Of a stretch of DNA of 64,000 nucleotides, positions 34,440 through 42,664 are shown piece after piece. The first letter of the stretch is position 1; every line of letters begins with the position of its first letter. Under the pieces are notes generated by a model. It had not been told where the DNA came from. It saw nothing but the letters and a program-made list of their open reading frames with translations, and did not search any database. The translations under genes were made by a program, and so were the position numbers. The DNA lies in the NCBI GenBank assembly GCA_034927815.1, contig JAYFPK010000015.1:124001-188000 (forward strand). The letters are read 5' to 3'. The DNA comes from Limiplasma sp034927815 (lineage in GTDB: Bacteria > Bacillota > Clostridia > Christensenellales > Aristaeellaceae).

Positions 34440-35359
34440 ATCCTGCCGCTCCAGCGCCCAACACCCGCTTGAAGACCCGCATTTTGCGCTCTCCCGGCGA
34501 CTATGTGTTGGAAACGGCCTGCATGCTGCTGGTCACCCTCTTCGCCCTGTGCTGCCTGTTCCCCTTTATCTACGTGTTCTTCGTTTCCTTTATGTCCTAT
34601 GAAGAATACTTGCAAAACCCGCTGCAGATCATTCCCAAGTCCCTGGATTTGACCGCCTATAAACAAATCCTGGATTATGCGCTCATTCAGTCCAGCTATG
34701 GCGTTACGGTTACCGTAACGCTGGCGGGAACCATTCTCAGCGTCTTCCTGCTGGTCATCTCCGCCTATCCCCTCACCAAGAAGGACCTGGGCGGCCGCAA
34801 GGCGGTTATGAGCATGATCCTTTTCACCATGTTCTTCAACGGGGGTTTGATTCCCAACTATATCCTGATCAAATCCCTGGGGCTTTTCGACACTCTGGGG
34901 GCGCTCATCTTCCCCGGCTGCATCAGCGCCTTCAATCTCATTTTGATGAAGAACTTCATCATCACCTCCGTCCCCGATTCCTTGGAGGAGGCGGCCAAGG
35001 TGGACGGGGCCAACGAACTGCGGATTCTTTTTTCCGTCATTGTGCCGCTGCTCACCCCGGCCATTGCCACCATGACCATCTTTTCCGCCGTAGGATACTG
35101 GAATAACTATTTCTCAGCGATGATGTACGTCTCCTCCCGGAAGCTATGGCCGCTGACCTTGGTGCTGCGGGAGCTGGTGGTGGAGGATACCTCGGCGGTG
35201 TCCCCTGTCACCCAGATGCTCACCTCCCAAAGCCGCTCCCATCCCTTCACGTTGAAAATGGCTGCCATCGTAATCACCATTTTGCCCATTTTGGTGGTGT
35301 ATCCCTTTATGCAGCGCTACTTTGTCAAGGGCATCTCCCTTGGCTCCATTAAGGAATGA
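34436..35359 (+). CDS. Sugar ABC transporter permease, YtcP type
   Basis: 307-residue carbohydrate ABC permease. Seen: FALCCLFPFIYVFFVSFMSYEEYLQNPLQIIPKSL, six helices, and the EAA loop LEEAAKVDGANELRILFSVIVPL. The start is TTG, overlapping the LplB-type gene's TGA (TTGA), with GGAGGGG five bases upstream. It pairs with the preceding permease to form the membrane channel. Confidence 0.94.
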   Translation: MNPAAPAPNTRLKTRILRSPGDYVLETACMLLVTLFALCCLFPFIYVFFVSFMSYEEYLQNPLQIIPKSLDLTAYKQILDYALIQSSYGVTVTVTLAGTILSVFLLVISAYPLTKKDLGGRKAVMSMILFTMFFNGGLIPNYILIKSLGLFDTLGALIFPGCISAFNLILMKNFIITSVPDSLEEAAKVDGANELRILFSVIVPLLTPAIATMTIFSAVGYWNNYFSAMMYVSSRKLWPLTLVLRELVVEDTSAVSPVTQMLTSQSRSHPFTLKMAAIVITILPILVVYPFMQRYFVKGISLGSIKE

Positions 35360-35402
35360 CCCATGCCAGGGGCATGGGATAAAAAATAAAGGAGGATTCA
35401 TT

Positions 35403-36929
35403 ATGACCCAAAGGATTCTGAGCCTGGCGCTTGCGGCGCTGATGCTGCTGGCACTTCCCGCCTTCGCGTCCGCGGAAGCCGCCGAGCCGGTGGAAGTCAC
35501 CGCCGTGCTCCAAATCAACCCGGAAGTGGTGCTGGAGAACAACCCCGTGATTCAGTACATTGAGGAGCGCCTGGGCATTCGTTTGCTCATCGAAGCTCCA
35601 CCCCTGAGCAGCTATGGGGACCGGGTCAAGATGCTGGTCTCCACCGGCGACATGCCCGATCTGGTGCACTATGGCGCGGACATCGCCGCCAAGGAATGGG
35701 CAGAGGACGGCCTGCTGCTGGACCTGACGGACCTGATTGACCAATACCCCAACATCGCCGCCAACCACACCAAGGAACAGCTGGGCGACTGTGAATTCCT
35801 GGCGGACGGCCGCATCTATGGCCTGCCCCGGGCCAATTCCTACGACAAATGGGGCTTCCTGATCAACAAGGCGTGGCTGACCAAGGTTGGCAAGGAAGCG
35901 CCCGCCACCGTGGAGGAATACATCGAGGTATGCCGCGCCTTCACCTTGGAAGACCCCGATGGCAACGGCAAGGACGATACCTTTGGCGCCAGCTTCGGCG
36001 CGAACCAAACCTCCATGGATTCCGGCATCTGGCATCTGCGCAACGATTACCTCTCCATGGCGTACTCCATTTCCAGCTGGCACCATGGCACCCCGGACGC
36101 GGACGGCAGCGCCAGGCTGCGGGCGCTAAAGTCCGGCTACGCGGAGTACATCAAGCTGCTGCGCAGCCTGTACGAAGAGGGGATCATCGACCGGGAGTTC
36201 GTCACCCACAAGGCGGACGAGGATGTGGAGAAGTTCGCCCAGGGCCGCGTGGGCATCGTGGGCGCGTCGGAATCCAACTTCACCAGCAACATCCTGGAGA
36301 AGTACAGCCTGAACCCCGACGATTACGTCTTCTGCAAGCCCTTGGTTCTCAAGGCTGAAGACAAACCCCTGTACGCCATGCCGCCCTCCGCCTGGATGGC
36401 CTACTACGTGAACGCCAATTCCAAGCATGTCGACGCGGTTCTTCGCCTGCTGGACTGGGCGGACTCCGAGGAAGGCTTTGTGATGATGCAGATGGGCATT
36501 GCCGGGCTGCATTACAACGAATATGACATCGAGACCCGCACCGTAGACCGCACTGAGGAGCAGGCGCAAGCCCGCACCAAGGTCACCAGCAACATGTTCG
36601 CCTTTGCCAACGCGTACAAGGGCATGCAGGCGCTGATGGGCGGCTCCACCCCGGAGATGATCGCCAAATGGCAGGCGGAGGCCGGTGCGGCGGACAAGGC
36701 TACCACCAAGGTATACATCCCCTTTACCAAGATGCTGGATAAGATCGGCGTGGAATTCCCCGATGAGGTCCAGACCCTGAACAGCCTGGAAGTGCGCTTT
36801 GTGACGGGGGAAGTGCCCTTTGAGGAATTGCAAGCCTATGCCTACGGCGATTACCAGGAAAAGACGGCGGCCATTGCCCAGGAGTTCGCCGATTTTATGG
36901 CTGAGCATCCCGCCCGGTACGAGGACTGA
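35403..36929 (+). CDS. Extracellular solute-binding protein of the sugar importer
   Basis: 508-residue binding protein of the large LplA/YtcQ type. Seen: a Sec signal peptide (MTQRILSLALAALMLLALPAFASAEA) with no cysteine near the cleavage site, then the two-lobe binding fold (VTAVLQINPEVVLENNP, IEERLGIRLLIEAPPL, GYAEYIKLLRSLYEEGIIDREFV). In Gram-positive bacteria such proteins are normally lipoproteins, and this one lacks the lipobox although a nearby protein (50149-50550) has one. Start set by AAAGGAGG upstream of the ATG. It sits 43 bases after the permeases. Confidence 0.9.
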   Translation: MTQRILSLALAALMLLALPAFASAEAAEPVEVTAVLQINPEVVLENNPVIQYIEERLGIRLLIEAPPLSSYGDRVKMLVSTGDMPDLVHYGADIAAKEWAEDGLLLDLTDLIDQYPNIAANHTKEQLGDCEFLADGRIYGLPRANSYDKWGFLINKAWLTKVGKEAPATVEEYIEVCRAFTLEDPDGNGKDDTFGASFGANQTSMDSGIWHLRNDYLSMAYSISSWHHGTPDADGSARLRALKSGYAEYIKLLRSLYEEGIIDREFVTHKADEDVEKFAQGRVGIVGASESNFTSNILEKYSLNPDDYVFCKPLVLKAEDKPLYAMPPSAWMAYYVNANSKHVDAVLRLLDWADSEEGFVMMQMGIAGLHYNEYDIETRTVDRTEEQAQARTKVTSNMFAFANAYKGMQALMGGSTPEMIAKWQAEAGAADKATTKVYIPFTKMLDKIGVEFPDEVQTLNSLEVRFVTGEVPFEELQAYAYGDYQEKTAAIAQEFADFMAEHPARYED

Positions 36930-36957
36930 CAACGCAAGAAGTAGGAGCGTGAAAATC

Positions 36958-37779
36958 ATGAGCAAAGCGTTTCAAATTGGCATTGTGGTGGATGTGGTCC
37001 CCCTGAAGATCCTGGACAGGGGGTGGGAGTACTTCGAGGTTCCCGCCAGCATGCACTGCTCGGCAATCCTGTGCGAAAAAGAGTGGCAGGAATGGAAGAG
37101 CGCCTATCAGGCCGATGGGCGGCCCACGCCGGTGACCAGCCATTTGCTTGGCCCCGGAACCTCTTGGAAGGGAGCCAGCGGCGAGTTCTACAACCGCGAC
37201 GTCATCCTCTGGTCCCTGGAGGCGCAGTTCAAGCGCATGAGCGAATTGGGGGTCAAATACGCCGGTTGCTGGGGCGGCCACTTCCGCTGCCAGGATGGAT
37301 TCGACAGGAACAAGGCCATTGACCAGGGCATCAGCTCCATCAACATCATGGCCGACATGGCCGAAAAGTACGGCATGGAGATCGCCCTGGAGCCCCAGGC
37401 CGAGGCCGATACGCTGTTCCCCCGCTACCTGGAAGGAATTGAGTTTGCCAAAAGAACGGGCCGCAGAAGCGTGAAGGTCATGGCGGATCTCAACTACTTC
37501 CTGGAACTGGAACAGCCCCTGGAAGACATTCTCAAGGCTCCGGAATACTGCCTGAATGTGCATATTCAGGGCGACGGCGGGGCGCAGCCCAACGTGGGCA
37601 AGCGGGAAGAGATCCTTACCCACCTGTTCAGCGTGCTGCGGGATGCCGGATACGATAAGGGCGTATCCGCCGCCTGCCCATGGGTCCCCACCAACGGAGC
37701 CAAGGAAGTGGATTACAAGTTTGAAACGGATTTCACGCTCCGGTATCTGCAAGCTTTGAGGGAGCAGGTATACCGGTAA
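36958..37779 (+). CDS. TIM-barrel sugar phosphate isomerase/epimerase family protein
   Basis: 273-residue AP-endonuclease-2/xylose-isomerase-like TIM barrel. Seen: FQIGIVVDVVP at the first strand, VKYAGCWGGHFRCQDG, IALEPQAEADTLF (metal-ligand Glu region), KVMADLNYFLELEQPLE, CLNVHIQGDGGAQPNVG (His ligand), and VSAACPWVPT. Metal-binding Glu, Asp and His are in the usual places. Members isomerise or epimerise sugars and polyols, or cleave 3-keto-glycosides. The substrate here is unknown but linked to the importer it follows by 28 bases. GGAG lies 10 bases before the ATG. Confidence 0.85.
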   Translation: MSKAFQIGIVVDVVPLKILDRGWEYFEVPASMHCSAILCEKEWQEWKSAYQADGRPTPVTSHLLGPGTSWKGASGEFYNRDVILWSLEAQFKRMSELGVKYAGCWGGHFRCQDGFDRNKAIDQGISSINIMADMAEKYGMEIALEPQAEADTLFPRYLEGIEFAKRTGRRSVKVMADLNYFLELEQPLEDILKAPEYCLNVHIQGDGGAQPNVGKREEILTHLFSVLRDAGYDKGVSAACPWVPTNGAKEVDYKFETDFTLRYLQALREQVYR

Positions 37780-37799
37780 CCACTCCCGCGGAAGCGCTC

Positions 37800-37825
37800 A
37801 GAGGGCGGGCAAATGCCCGCCCTCT
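37800..37825 (+). repeat. Intercistronic hairpin
   Basis: 11-bp perfect stem (A)GAGGGCGGGC/GCCCGCCCTC(T) with tetraloop AAAT between the isomerase and ThuA-like genes. No T-tract follows, so it likely stabilises the 3' end of the upstream mRNA segment or partially attenuates rather than terminates. Confidence 0.6.
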
Positions 37826-37847
37826 CCCCTTGAAAGGAGGGAGGCAT

Positions 37848-38498
37848 ATGCGTAAAACCAAGGTGGCCGTATTGGTGGAAAATCACGAATACGACGTGAT
37901 AGGCTTTCAAAAAATGCTGGATTCCTTTGAGGACTGTGAATGCTATGTGCAACCTGTGGACCTGTTTGTGAGGGACGCGCTGAACCAGCTTGTCTACGAT
38001 ACGGTGCTATGGTACAATATGAACATCCCCATTCCAGAGGAAGGTTCTCCTTTGCGCCACTATATGGAAAATGTCCTTGGCTCCACCGGTCAGGGCATTG
38101 TATTGATGCACCACGCACTGCTGTGTTTCAAGCATTGGGACCTGTATACCGACGTATCCGGCATCAGCATCCGTTTGGAGGACGGGCTGTTTTCCTACCA
38201 CCAGAATACAGCGGTGAGGGTGCGTGTGGAGGATGCTTCCCACCCGGTCACCCAGGGGATACAGGATTTTACCCTGATTGATGAGACTTACACCATCGGA
38301 GAGCCCGACCAGCCAGGCAATCAGCTGTTGCTGTCCTGCGAATGCTCCGTTGGTATGAAAAACGTGGGTTGGGCGCGGCAATACCGTAACAGCAAAGTAT
38401 TTGCAACGGCCTGCGGGCATGACAACCAGGTCTACGGCCACGAAGCCTTCCGCATGCTTCTTCACAATGCGTTGCGGTGGACCGGCGAAAAGCGCTAG
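37848..38498 (+). CDS. ThuA-like (trehalose utilisation family) protein
   Basis: 216-residue glutamine-amidotransferase-like protein of the ThuA family. Seen: VAVLVENHEYDVIGFQKML, the TGQGIVLMHHALLCF strand-turn where the family has His-x-His-type residues, SHPVTQGIQDFTLIDETYTIG, and KVFATACGHDNQVYGHEAFR. The amidotransferase nucleophile Cys is not evident, as in other ThuA proteins. ThuA homologs occur with 3-keto-sugar or disaccharide utilisation genes; biochemical role uncertain. GAAAGGAGG stands before the ATG. Confidence 0.82.
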   Translation: MRKTKVAVLVENHEYDVIGFQKMLDSFEDCECYVQPVDLFVRDALNQLVYDTVLWYNMNIPIPEEGSPLRHYMENVLGSTGQGIVLMHHALLCFKHWDLYTDVSGISIRLEDGLFSYHQNTAVRVRVEDASHPVTQGIQDFTLIDETYTIGEPDQPGNQLLLSCECSVGMKNVGWARQYRNSKVFATACGHDNQVYGHEAFRMLLHNALRWTGEKR

Positions 38499-38751
38499 AA
38501 CCGGAAAGGGGTAGGGCCATGTGCCATCCCGCCCCACGGGCTGATTCTGCTTTTCCATTGCCGTTGTTAGCGGACCGTTCCTTGCCACAGCTGCGTTCTA
38601 TGGCCGGGGCTGGCTGCCGTGGCTTGAACGCGGTAGGAAGGCGTGGGGCCTCGGGCCTTGGACGAAGGAAAGCGGATTCCCGCGTGGGAAGCTTTTCACC
38701 CCCCCTTGGCCCTTTGCACATGTACAATCTTGACAAAGGAGGAACAGAGCA

Positions 38752-39675
38752 ATGGCAGTACGGAAGATGGAGCTGGGAACCAGCGGTTTGAAGGTGCCTG
38801 TGGTGGCGGTAGGCTGTATGCGGTTTCGGAACATGGACTTGGAGGATGTGAAAGGGTTTGTTGACGCCGCCCTGGCGTCCGGATTGAACTTTTTTGACCA
38901 CGCGGATGTCTACGGAGGCGGCAGGTGCGAGGAACTCTTTGCCCAGGCCGTGGGCATGACCCCCTCTTTGCGCAAGGAGTTGATTTTGCAGTCCAAATGC
39001 GGCATCCGCAAGGGCCTCTTTGATTTCTCCAAGGAGCATATTCTCGCCTCCGTGGACGGGATTTTGAAGCGGTTGCGCACGGAATACCTGGATGTATTGC
39101 TGCTGCACCGCCCGGATGCGCTGATGGAGCCCCAGGAGGTGGCCGCTGCCTTTGATGAGCTGGAGCGCTCCGGCAAGGTGCGGCATTTTGGCGTATCCAA
39201 TCAGAATCCTTACCAGATGGAGCTTTTGAAAAAGGCTGTGCGCCAGCCTCTGGTAGCCAACCAGCTGCAAATGAGCATTATGCACACGGGCATGATCGAC
39301 CAGGGCATCCATGTGAATATGTCTGACAACGCCTCCCTGGGCCGGGATGGTGGCGTGCTGGACTATTGCCATCTCCATGACATTACCGTCCAGGCCTGGT
39401 CCCCGTTCCAGTATGGATTCTTTGAGGGGGTCTTTCTGGACAACCCGAAGTTCCCGGAGCTCAACGCTGTCATTGATGCCCTGGCGGAACAATACGGCGT
39501 GGCCAACACCACCATCGCGGTGGCGTGGCTTTTGCGGCACCCGGCGGGGATTCAGGTGGTGACGGGCACCACCAACAGCCAGCGGCTGGAGGACTGCCGC
39601 AAGGCGGGGGATATCCGGCTTACCCGGGAGGAGTGGTACCGTATTTACCTGGCCGCGGGCAATATCCTGCCGTGA
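38752..39675 (+). CDS. Aldo/keto reductase
   Basis: 307-residue NAD(P)H-dependent AKR. Seen: the catalytic tetrad D49 and Y54 in FFDHADVYGGG, K82 in LQSKCGI, and His in LLLHRPDALM, plus the cofactor-binding C-terminal loop VTGTTNSQRLEDC. Length is typical. It belongs to the group with YDNPKFPELN-like loops close to oxidoreductases of sugar loci. AAAGGAGG lies upstream of the ATG. The 250-base gap before it has no recognised gene; whether it shares the importer transcript is unclear. It probably reduces or oxidises a sugar carbonyl in the pathway. Confidence 0.9.
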   Translation: MAVRKMELGTSGLKVPVVAVGCMRFRNMDLEDVKGFVDAALASGLNFFDHADVYGGGRCEELFAQAVGMTPSLRKELILQSKCGIRKGLFDFSKEHILASVDGILKRLRTEYLDVLLLHRPDALMEPQEVAAAFDELERSGKVRHFGVSNQNPYQMELLKKAVRQPLVANQLQMSIMHTGMIDQGIHVNMSDNASLGRDGGVLDYCHLHDITVQAWSPFQYGFFEGVFLDNPKFPELNAVIDALAEQYGVANTTIAVAWLLRHPAGIQVVTGTTNSQRLEDCRKAGDIRLTREEWYRIYLAAGNILP

Positions 39676-39709
39676 TATTGCCCTATCAGAATACCGGAGT
39701 GATCGACCG

Positions 39710-41041
39710 ATGAAAGCCATGGCCATCCGTACCCATTTGCCAGAAGGCCGTTACTGGGAGGAGCTGGCCCTCCCCATGGAAAATGCCGGCCACAGGCACT
39801 TGATCTGCCTGTACCCGGAGATCCAATACCAGACGGTCTTGGGGTTTGGCGGCGCCTTCACCGAGGCCTCAGGCGCCACCTATGAGAATCTTGCGCCGGA
39901 CCAAAAAGACGCGCTCATCCAGGCGTATTTTTCCAAGGAGGGCCTGGGTTATACCCTGGGCCGCGCCCACATGGGCAGCTGCGATTTCAGCCTGGGAAAC
40001 TATGCCTGTGTCCAAGACCCCGGGGATGAAGACCTTTCCACTTTTTCCCTGGAACGGGATGAACGCTATCTGCTGCCCATGATCGAAAGAGCCCGCCAAG
40101 CGGTGGGAGAAAGCTTCCAGCTGCTGTTATCCCCCTGGAGCCCGCCGCCCTTTATGAAGACCAACGGAGAGATGAACCATGGCGGGCGGCTTTTGGAGCA
40201 GTATGCCGGCCGTTGGGCCCAGTGCATTGTGGAGTACGTCAAGCGCTACCGGAAGGCCAAGGTCCCTGTAACCATGGTGACGGTACAAAACGAGCCGGAA
40301 GCAACGCAGACTTGGGATAGCTGCCTTTACACCGCCCAGGAGGAGGGCGCGTTCATTGCCCGGCATCTGGGCCCGGCGCTGGCGGCGGCAGGCCTTGGGG
40401 ATGTGCAGATTTTCATTTGGGACCACAACAAGGAACGTATGCTGTTGCGGACCATGGCAACCCTGTCCAATCCTGACGCTGCCCAGTACGTAAGGGGCGT
40501 GGCTTTCCATTGGTACACCGGGGACCATTTTGAAAACGTAGCCATGACGGCCCGGAAATATCCGGAGCTCACCATGCTCTTTTCCGAAGGATGCGTGGAG
40601 TTCAGCCGCTTTTCCCAGGCGGGAGAGACGGACAAGGCCGAGATGTACGCCCATGACATGCTGGGCAACCTGAATGCGGGCATGCAAGGCTTCCTCGACT
40701 GGAACCTGCTTTTAAACGCCCAGGGCGGGCCCAATCATGTGGGAAACTTCTGCCAAGCCCCCATCATGACCAACGGGCGGGGGGAGCTGGTAAAGCAGGC
40801 GTCATACTACTATATCGGGCAGTTCAGCCGCCACATTCAACCTGGCGCAAAGCGCATTGGATTGTCCCGTTACTGTGCGGAAATAGAGGCCACGGCGTTT
40901 CAGAACCCGGATGGCAGCCTTGTGGCCGTGCTTTTGAATCGCGGGGAAGAGGCAAAGCCGTTCTTTTTGCAACTGCCGGGCGGCGAAAGCTGGCGCGGAG
41001 AGGTACAGGGGCACGAGATCCTCACAGTCGTGTTGGGATAA
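39710..41041 (+). CDS. GH30 family glycosidase, cytoplasmic
   Basis: 443-residue glycoside hydrolase of family GH30 (glucosylceramidase/beta-glucosidase/xylosidase group). Seen: QTVLGFGGAFTEASGATYENL, the acid/base E195 in VTVQNEPEA, FIWDHNK, AFHWYTGDHFENV, the nucleophile E293 in LFSEGC, and the final beta-sandwich (VAVLLNRGEEAKPFFLQL). There is no signal peptide, so it acts on imported glycosides, in line with the importer upstream. GGAG lies ten bases before the ATG. Linkage and sugar specificity cannot be read from sequence alone. Confidence 0.92.
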   Translation: MKAMAIRTHLPEGRYWEELALPMENAGHRHLICLYPEIQYQTVLGFGGAFTEASGATYENLAPDQKDALIQAYFSKEGLGYTLGRAHMGSCDFSLGNYACVQDPGDEDLSTFSLERDERYLLPMIERARQAVGESFQLLLSPWSPPPFMKTNGEMNHGGRLLEQYAGRWAQCIVEYVKRYRKAKVPVTMVTVQNEPEATQTWDSCLYTAQEEGAFIARHLGPALAAAGLGDVQIFIWDHNKERMLLRTMATLSNPDAAQYVRGVAFHWYTGDHFENVAMTARKYPELTMLFSEGCVEFSRFSQAGETDKAEMYAHDMLGNLNAGMQGFLDWNLLLNAQGGPNHVGNFCQAPIMTNGRGELVKQASYYYIGQFSRHIQPGAKRIGLSRYCAEIEATAFQNPDGSLVAVLLNRGEEAKPFFLQLPGGESWRGEVQGHEILTVVLG

Positions 41042-41087
41042 AGGCCATGATTTTGCAAAGGATTCTTGCATTTCTTTCTCCAACCCC

Positions 41088-41117
41088 TTGCATACTGCTC
41101 CCCTTGCATGATATAAT
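41088..41117 (+). promoter_or_regulatory. Promoter of rplS
   Basis: TTGCAT (41088-41093), 18-base spacer, TATAAT (41112-41117), 84 bases before the start codon. The roughly 75-base untranslated leader could hold a ribosomal protein autoregulatory structure, but none is recognisable by eye. Confidence 0.75.
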
Positions 41118-41200
41118 ACCTGCTGTTATCAACGGGCGGTCCTCTGTCGAAGCGAATGGCTTTCAGGCACGAACGTCTATGAAGGAAGGAGGCCCATGAA

Positions 41201-41551
41201 ATGAGTGAGATCATTCGTTCCATCGAGAAGGCTCAACTTCGCACCGATCTGCCCGCCTTTCATATCGGCGACACTGTTCGCGTTTTTGTAAAGGTTGTGG
41301 AAGGCAGCCGCGAGCGTCTTCAGGCTTTTGAGGGTACGGTTATCGCCCGCCGCAACGGCAGCATCCGGGAGACCTTTACGGTCCGCCGCGTGTCCTACGG
41401 CATCGGGGTAGAGCGTACGTTCCCCTTGCATTCCCCCCGGGTGGATCACATCGAGATCATTCGCCAGGGCAAGGTGCGCCGCGCCAAGCTGTACTACCTG
41501 CGCAATCTGCAAGGCAAGGCGGCGAAAATCAAGGAAGTTCGGCGCGTGTAA
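41201..41551 (+). CDS. rplS: 50S ribosomal protein L19
   Basis: 116-residue L19, at the 30S-50S interface. Seen: IIRSIEKAQLRTDLPAFHIGDTVRV, FEGTVIARRNGSIRETFTVRRVSYGIGVERTFPLHSPRVD, and LYYLRNLQGKAAKIKE, all highly conserved. GGAGG is eight bases before the ATG. Here it is monocistronic with its own promoter and terminator, away from its more usual rimM-trmD-rplS context. Confidence 0.98.
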   Translation: MSEIIRSIEKAQLRTDLPAFHIGDTVRVFVKVVEGSRERLQAFEGTVIARRNGSIRETFTVRRVSYGIGVERTFPLHSPRVDHIEIIRQGKVRRAKLYYLRNLQGKAAKIKEVRRV

Positions 41552-41592
41552 CGCCCCTTCTCCTTGGGCCAAGGGACGTCCTTCGGGGCGTT
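41550..41592 (+). repeat. Branched hairpin directly after rplS
   Basis: Outer stem AACGCCCC (41550-41557)/GGGGCGTT (41585-41592) around an inner CCTTG-GGC-CAAGG hairpin, beginning at the rplS stop codon. It precedes the perfect terminator-like stem at 41602-41643. Confidence 0.45.
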
Positions 41593-41601
41593 GCGGGCCA
41601 T

Positions 41602-41643
41602 CAGCAAAGAGCATGATTTCAGTAGAAATCATGCTCTTTGCTG
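41602..41643 (+). terminator. Long perfect hairpin after rplS
   Basis: 19-bp perfect stem from CAGCAAAGAGCATGATTTC (41602-41620) to its complement (41625-41643), loop AGTA, 50 bases after rplS. It is followed by TCATCAAG rather than a T-run. It is probably a terminator acting in either direction. Confidence 0.55.
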
Positions 41644-41737
41644 TCATCAAGCCCATCCGGCATCCCCACCCTCCAAAGCGTTTCGCTTTGAAGGGAGAAG
41701 GCCGCCTAAGCGCCGCCCATACCGTCTCTTTTCCGCC

Positions 41738-41983
41738 TCAGCCATCACGGTTTCCGCTTTTTCTGAGAATACCGGCGGCATGAACCATCCACTCCTCCGG
41801 CGTGGGATATGTACCCTGGCGGGGAATACGGTCCCAATACGCTTTTATTCGGGGGTCAGCACTGCGCAGTCCGTTTAGCATAGCCATCTGCATTTGCTCT
41901 TTGATATATACAATAGTCTTACCCTCACGAGCCGCGATCTGTTTGATCGCGCTTTCGGCGGCCTTCCGTTCTTTGCGGTTCAT
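41738..41983 (-). CDS. Small Spo0A C-terminal-like protein
   Basis: 81-residue, mostly helical protein: AAESAIKQIAAREGKTIVYIKEQMQMAM followed by SADPRIKAYWDRIPRQGTYPTPEEWMVHAAGIL. The conserved ADPRIKAYWDRIP-G-PTPEE block matches small Firmicute proteins annotated as Spo0A C-terminal-domain-like. It lacks a receiver domain, and DNA binding is unproven. AAGGAGGG stands before the ATG. Divergent from an XRE regulator across a shared operator-like palindrome. Not to be taken as Spo0A itself. Confidence 0.6.
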   Translation of the reverse strand: MNRKERKAAESAIKQIAAREGKTIVYIKEQMQMAMLNGLRSADPRIKAYWDRIPRQGTYPTPEEWMVHAAGILRKSGNRDG

Positions 41984-42024
41984 GTTCCATCCCTCCTTCC
42001 GATGTTGTTTTGCAAACTATACTA

Positions 42025-42063
42025 TTTATAGCGGTATCATTCAATATAAACAGCCGCTATAAA
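42025..42063. promoter_or_regulatory. Operator-like palindrome between divergent small genes
   Basis: Perfect 10-bp inverted repeat TTTATAGCGG (42025-42034) and CCGCTATAAA (42054-42063) with a 19-base spacer, in the 139-base gap between the Spo0A-like gene and the XRE regulator gene. The arms overlap likely -10 elements, so a dimeric repressor could control both genes; the XRE protein is the obvious candidate. Confidence 0.65.
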
Positions 42064-42122
42064 CGTGTATTCTCACGCTGTCGCAAGGATAGAATAGAGA
42101 TGCGATCGTGAGGTGAAAGAGG

Positions 42123-42443
42123 ATGGACACCGAATTCATACGCAGGCGCATTGCCGAATTGCGTAGTAAAAAAGGCGTCTCCGAATATAAGATGAGCCTG
42201 GACCTTGGGCATAGCCGCAGCTATATTCAGAATATCGTATCGGGACGCTCGCTGCCCTCCCTGGAAGAATTTCTCTATATTTGCAATTATCTCAATGTGA
42301 CGCCCAAGGCGTTCTTTGACGACAGCGCCGCGGAACCGATTTTAATCCAAAAGGCGTTGGATGGAATGCGCTCTCTTACGGATAAGGACCTTCTCACGCT
42401 CATTGGCCTGATTGACCGGTTTCAAGAGGGAAAGAGCCCGTAA
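42123..42443 (+). CDS. XRE-type helix-turn-helix regulator
   Basis: 106-residue protein with an N-terminal cro/C1-type HTH (about 6-62: IRRRIAELRSKKGVSEYKMSLDLGHSRSYIQNIVSGRSLPSLEEFLYICNYLNVTPKAFF) and a short acidic C-terminal helix pair. It probably binds the palindrome in its own upstream region and controls the divergent small gene. AGGTG is just before the ATG at 42123. The family is common in Clostridia and the physiological role is unknown. Confidence 0.88.
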   Translation: MDTEFIRRRIAELRSKKGVSEYKMSLDLGHSRSYIQNIVSGRSLPSLEEFLYICNYLNVTPKAFFDDSAAEPILIQKALDGMRSLTDKDLLTLIGLIDRFQEGKSP

Positions 42444-42664
42444 AAACATCAAACTGCCCGGGATGTCATCACTTGTGCAAAGCCAGGCAAAGCATCGTCC
42501 ATCAAAGCGCTGGCCCGTCCTTCGGGGCGTCTTTTTCATTGCCCACGGCCCTCATCTCTTCCCCACCCCTCTATTTCCGCTGTCCTCCCCTCCCGCTTGC
42601 ATACGCCCCCCGGATCAGGTACAATGAGCTGTAAAACAATTCCCCAACGGAAGGACTGGAACGC

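Noticed and set aside
41124..41200. L19 autoregulatory leader
   Set aside because: The leader length would allow it, but no conserved pairing could be recognised by eye; a covariance scan would decide.
41738..41983. Small minus-strand gene as Spo0A itself
   Set aside because: Only a short segment resembles the Spo0A C-terminal region; no receiver domain and far too short for Spo0A.
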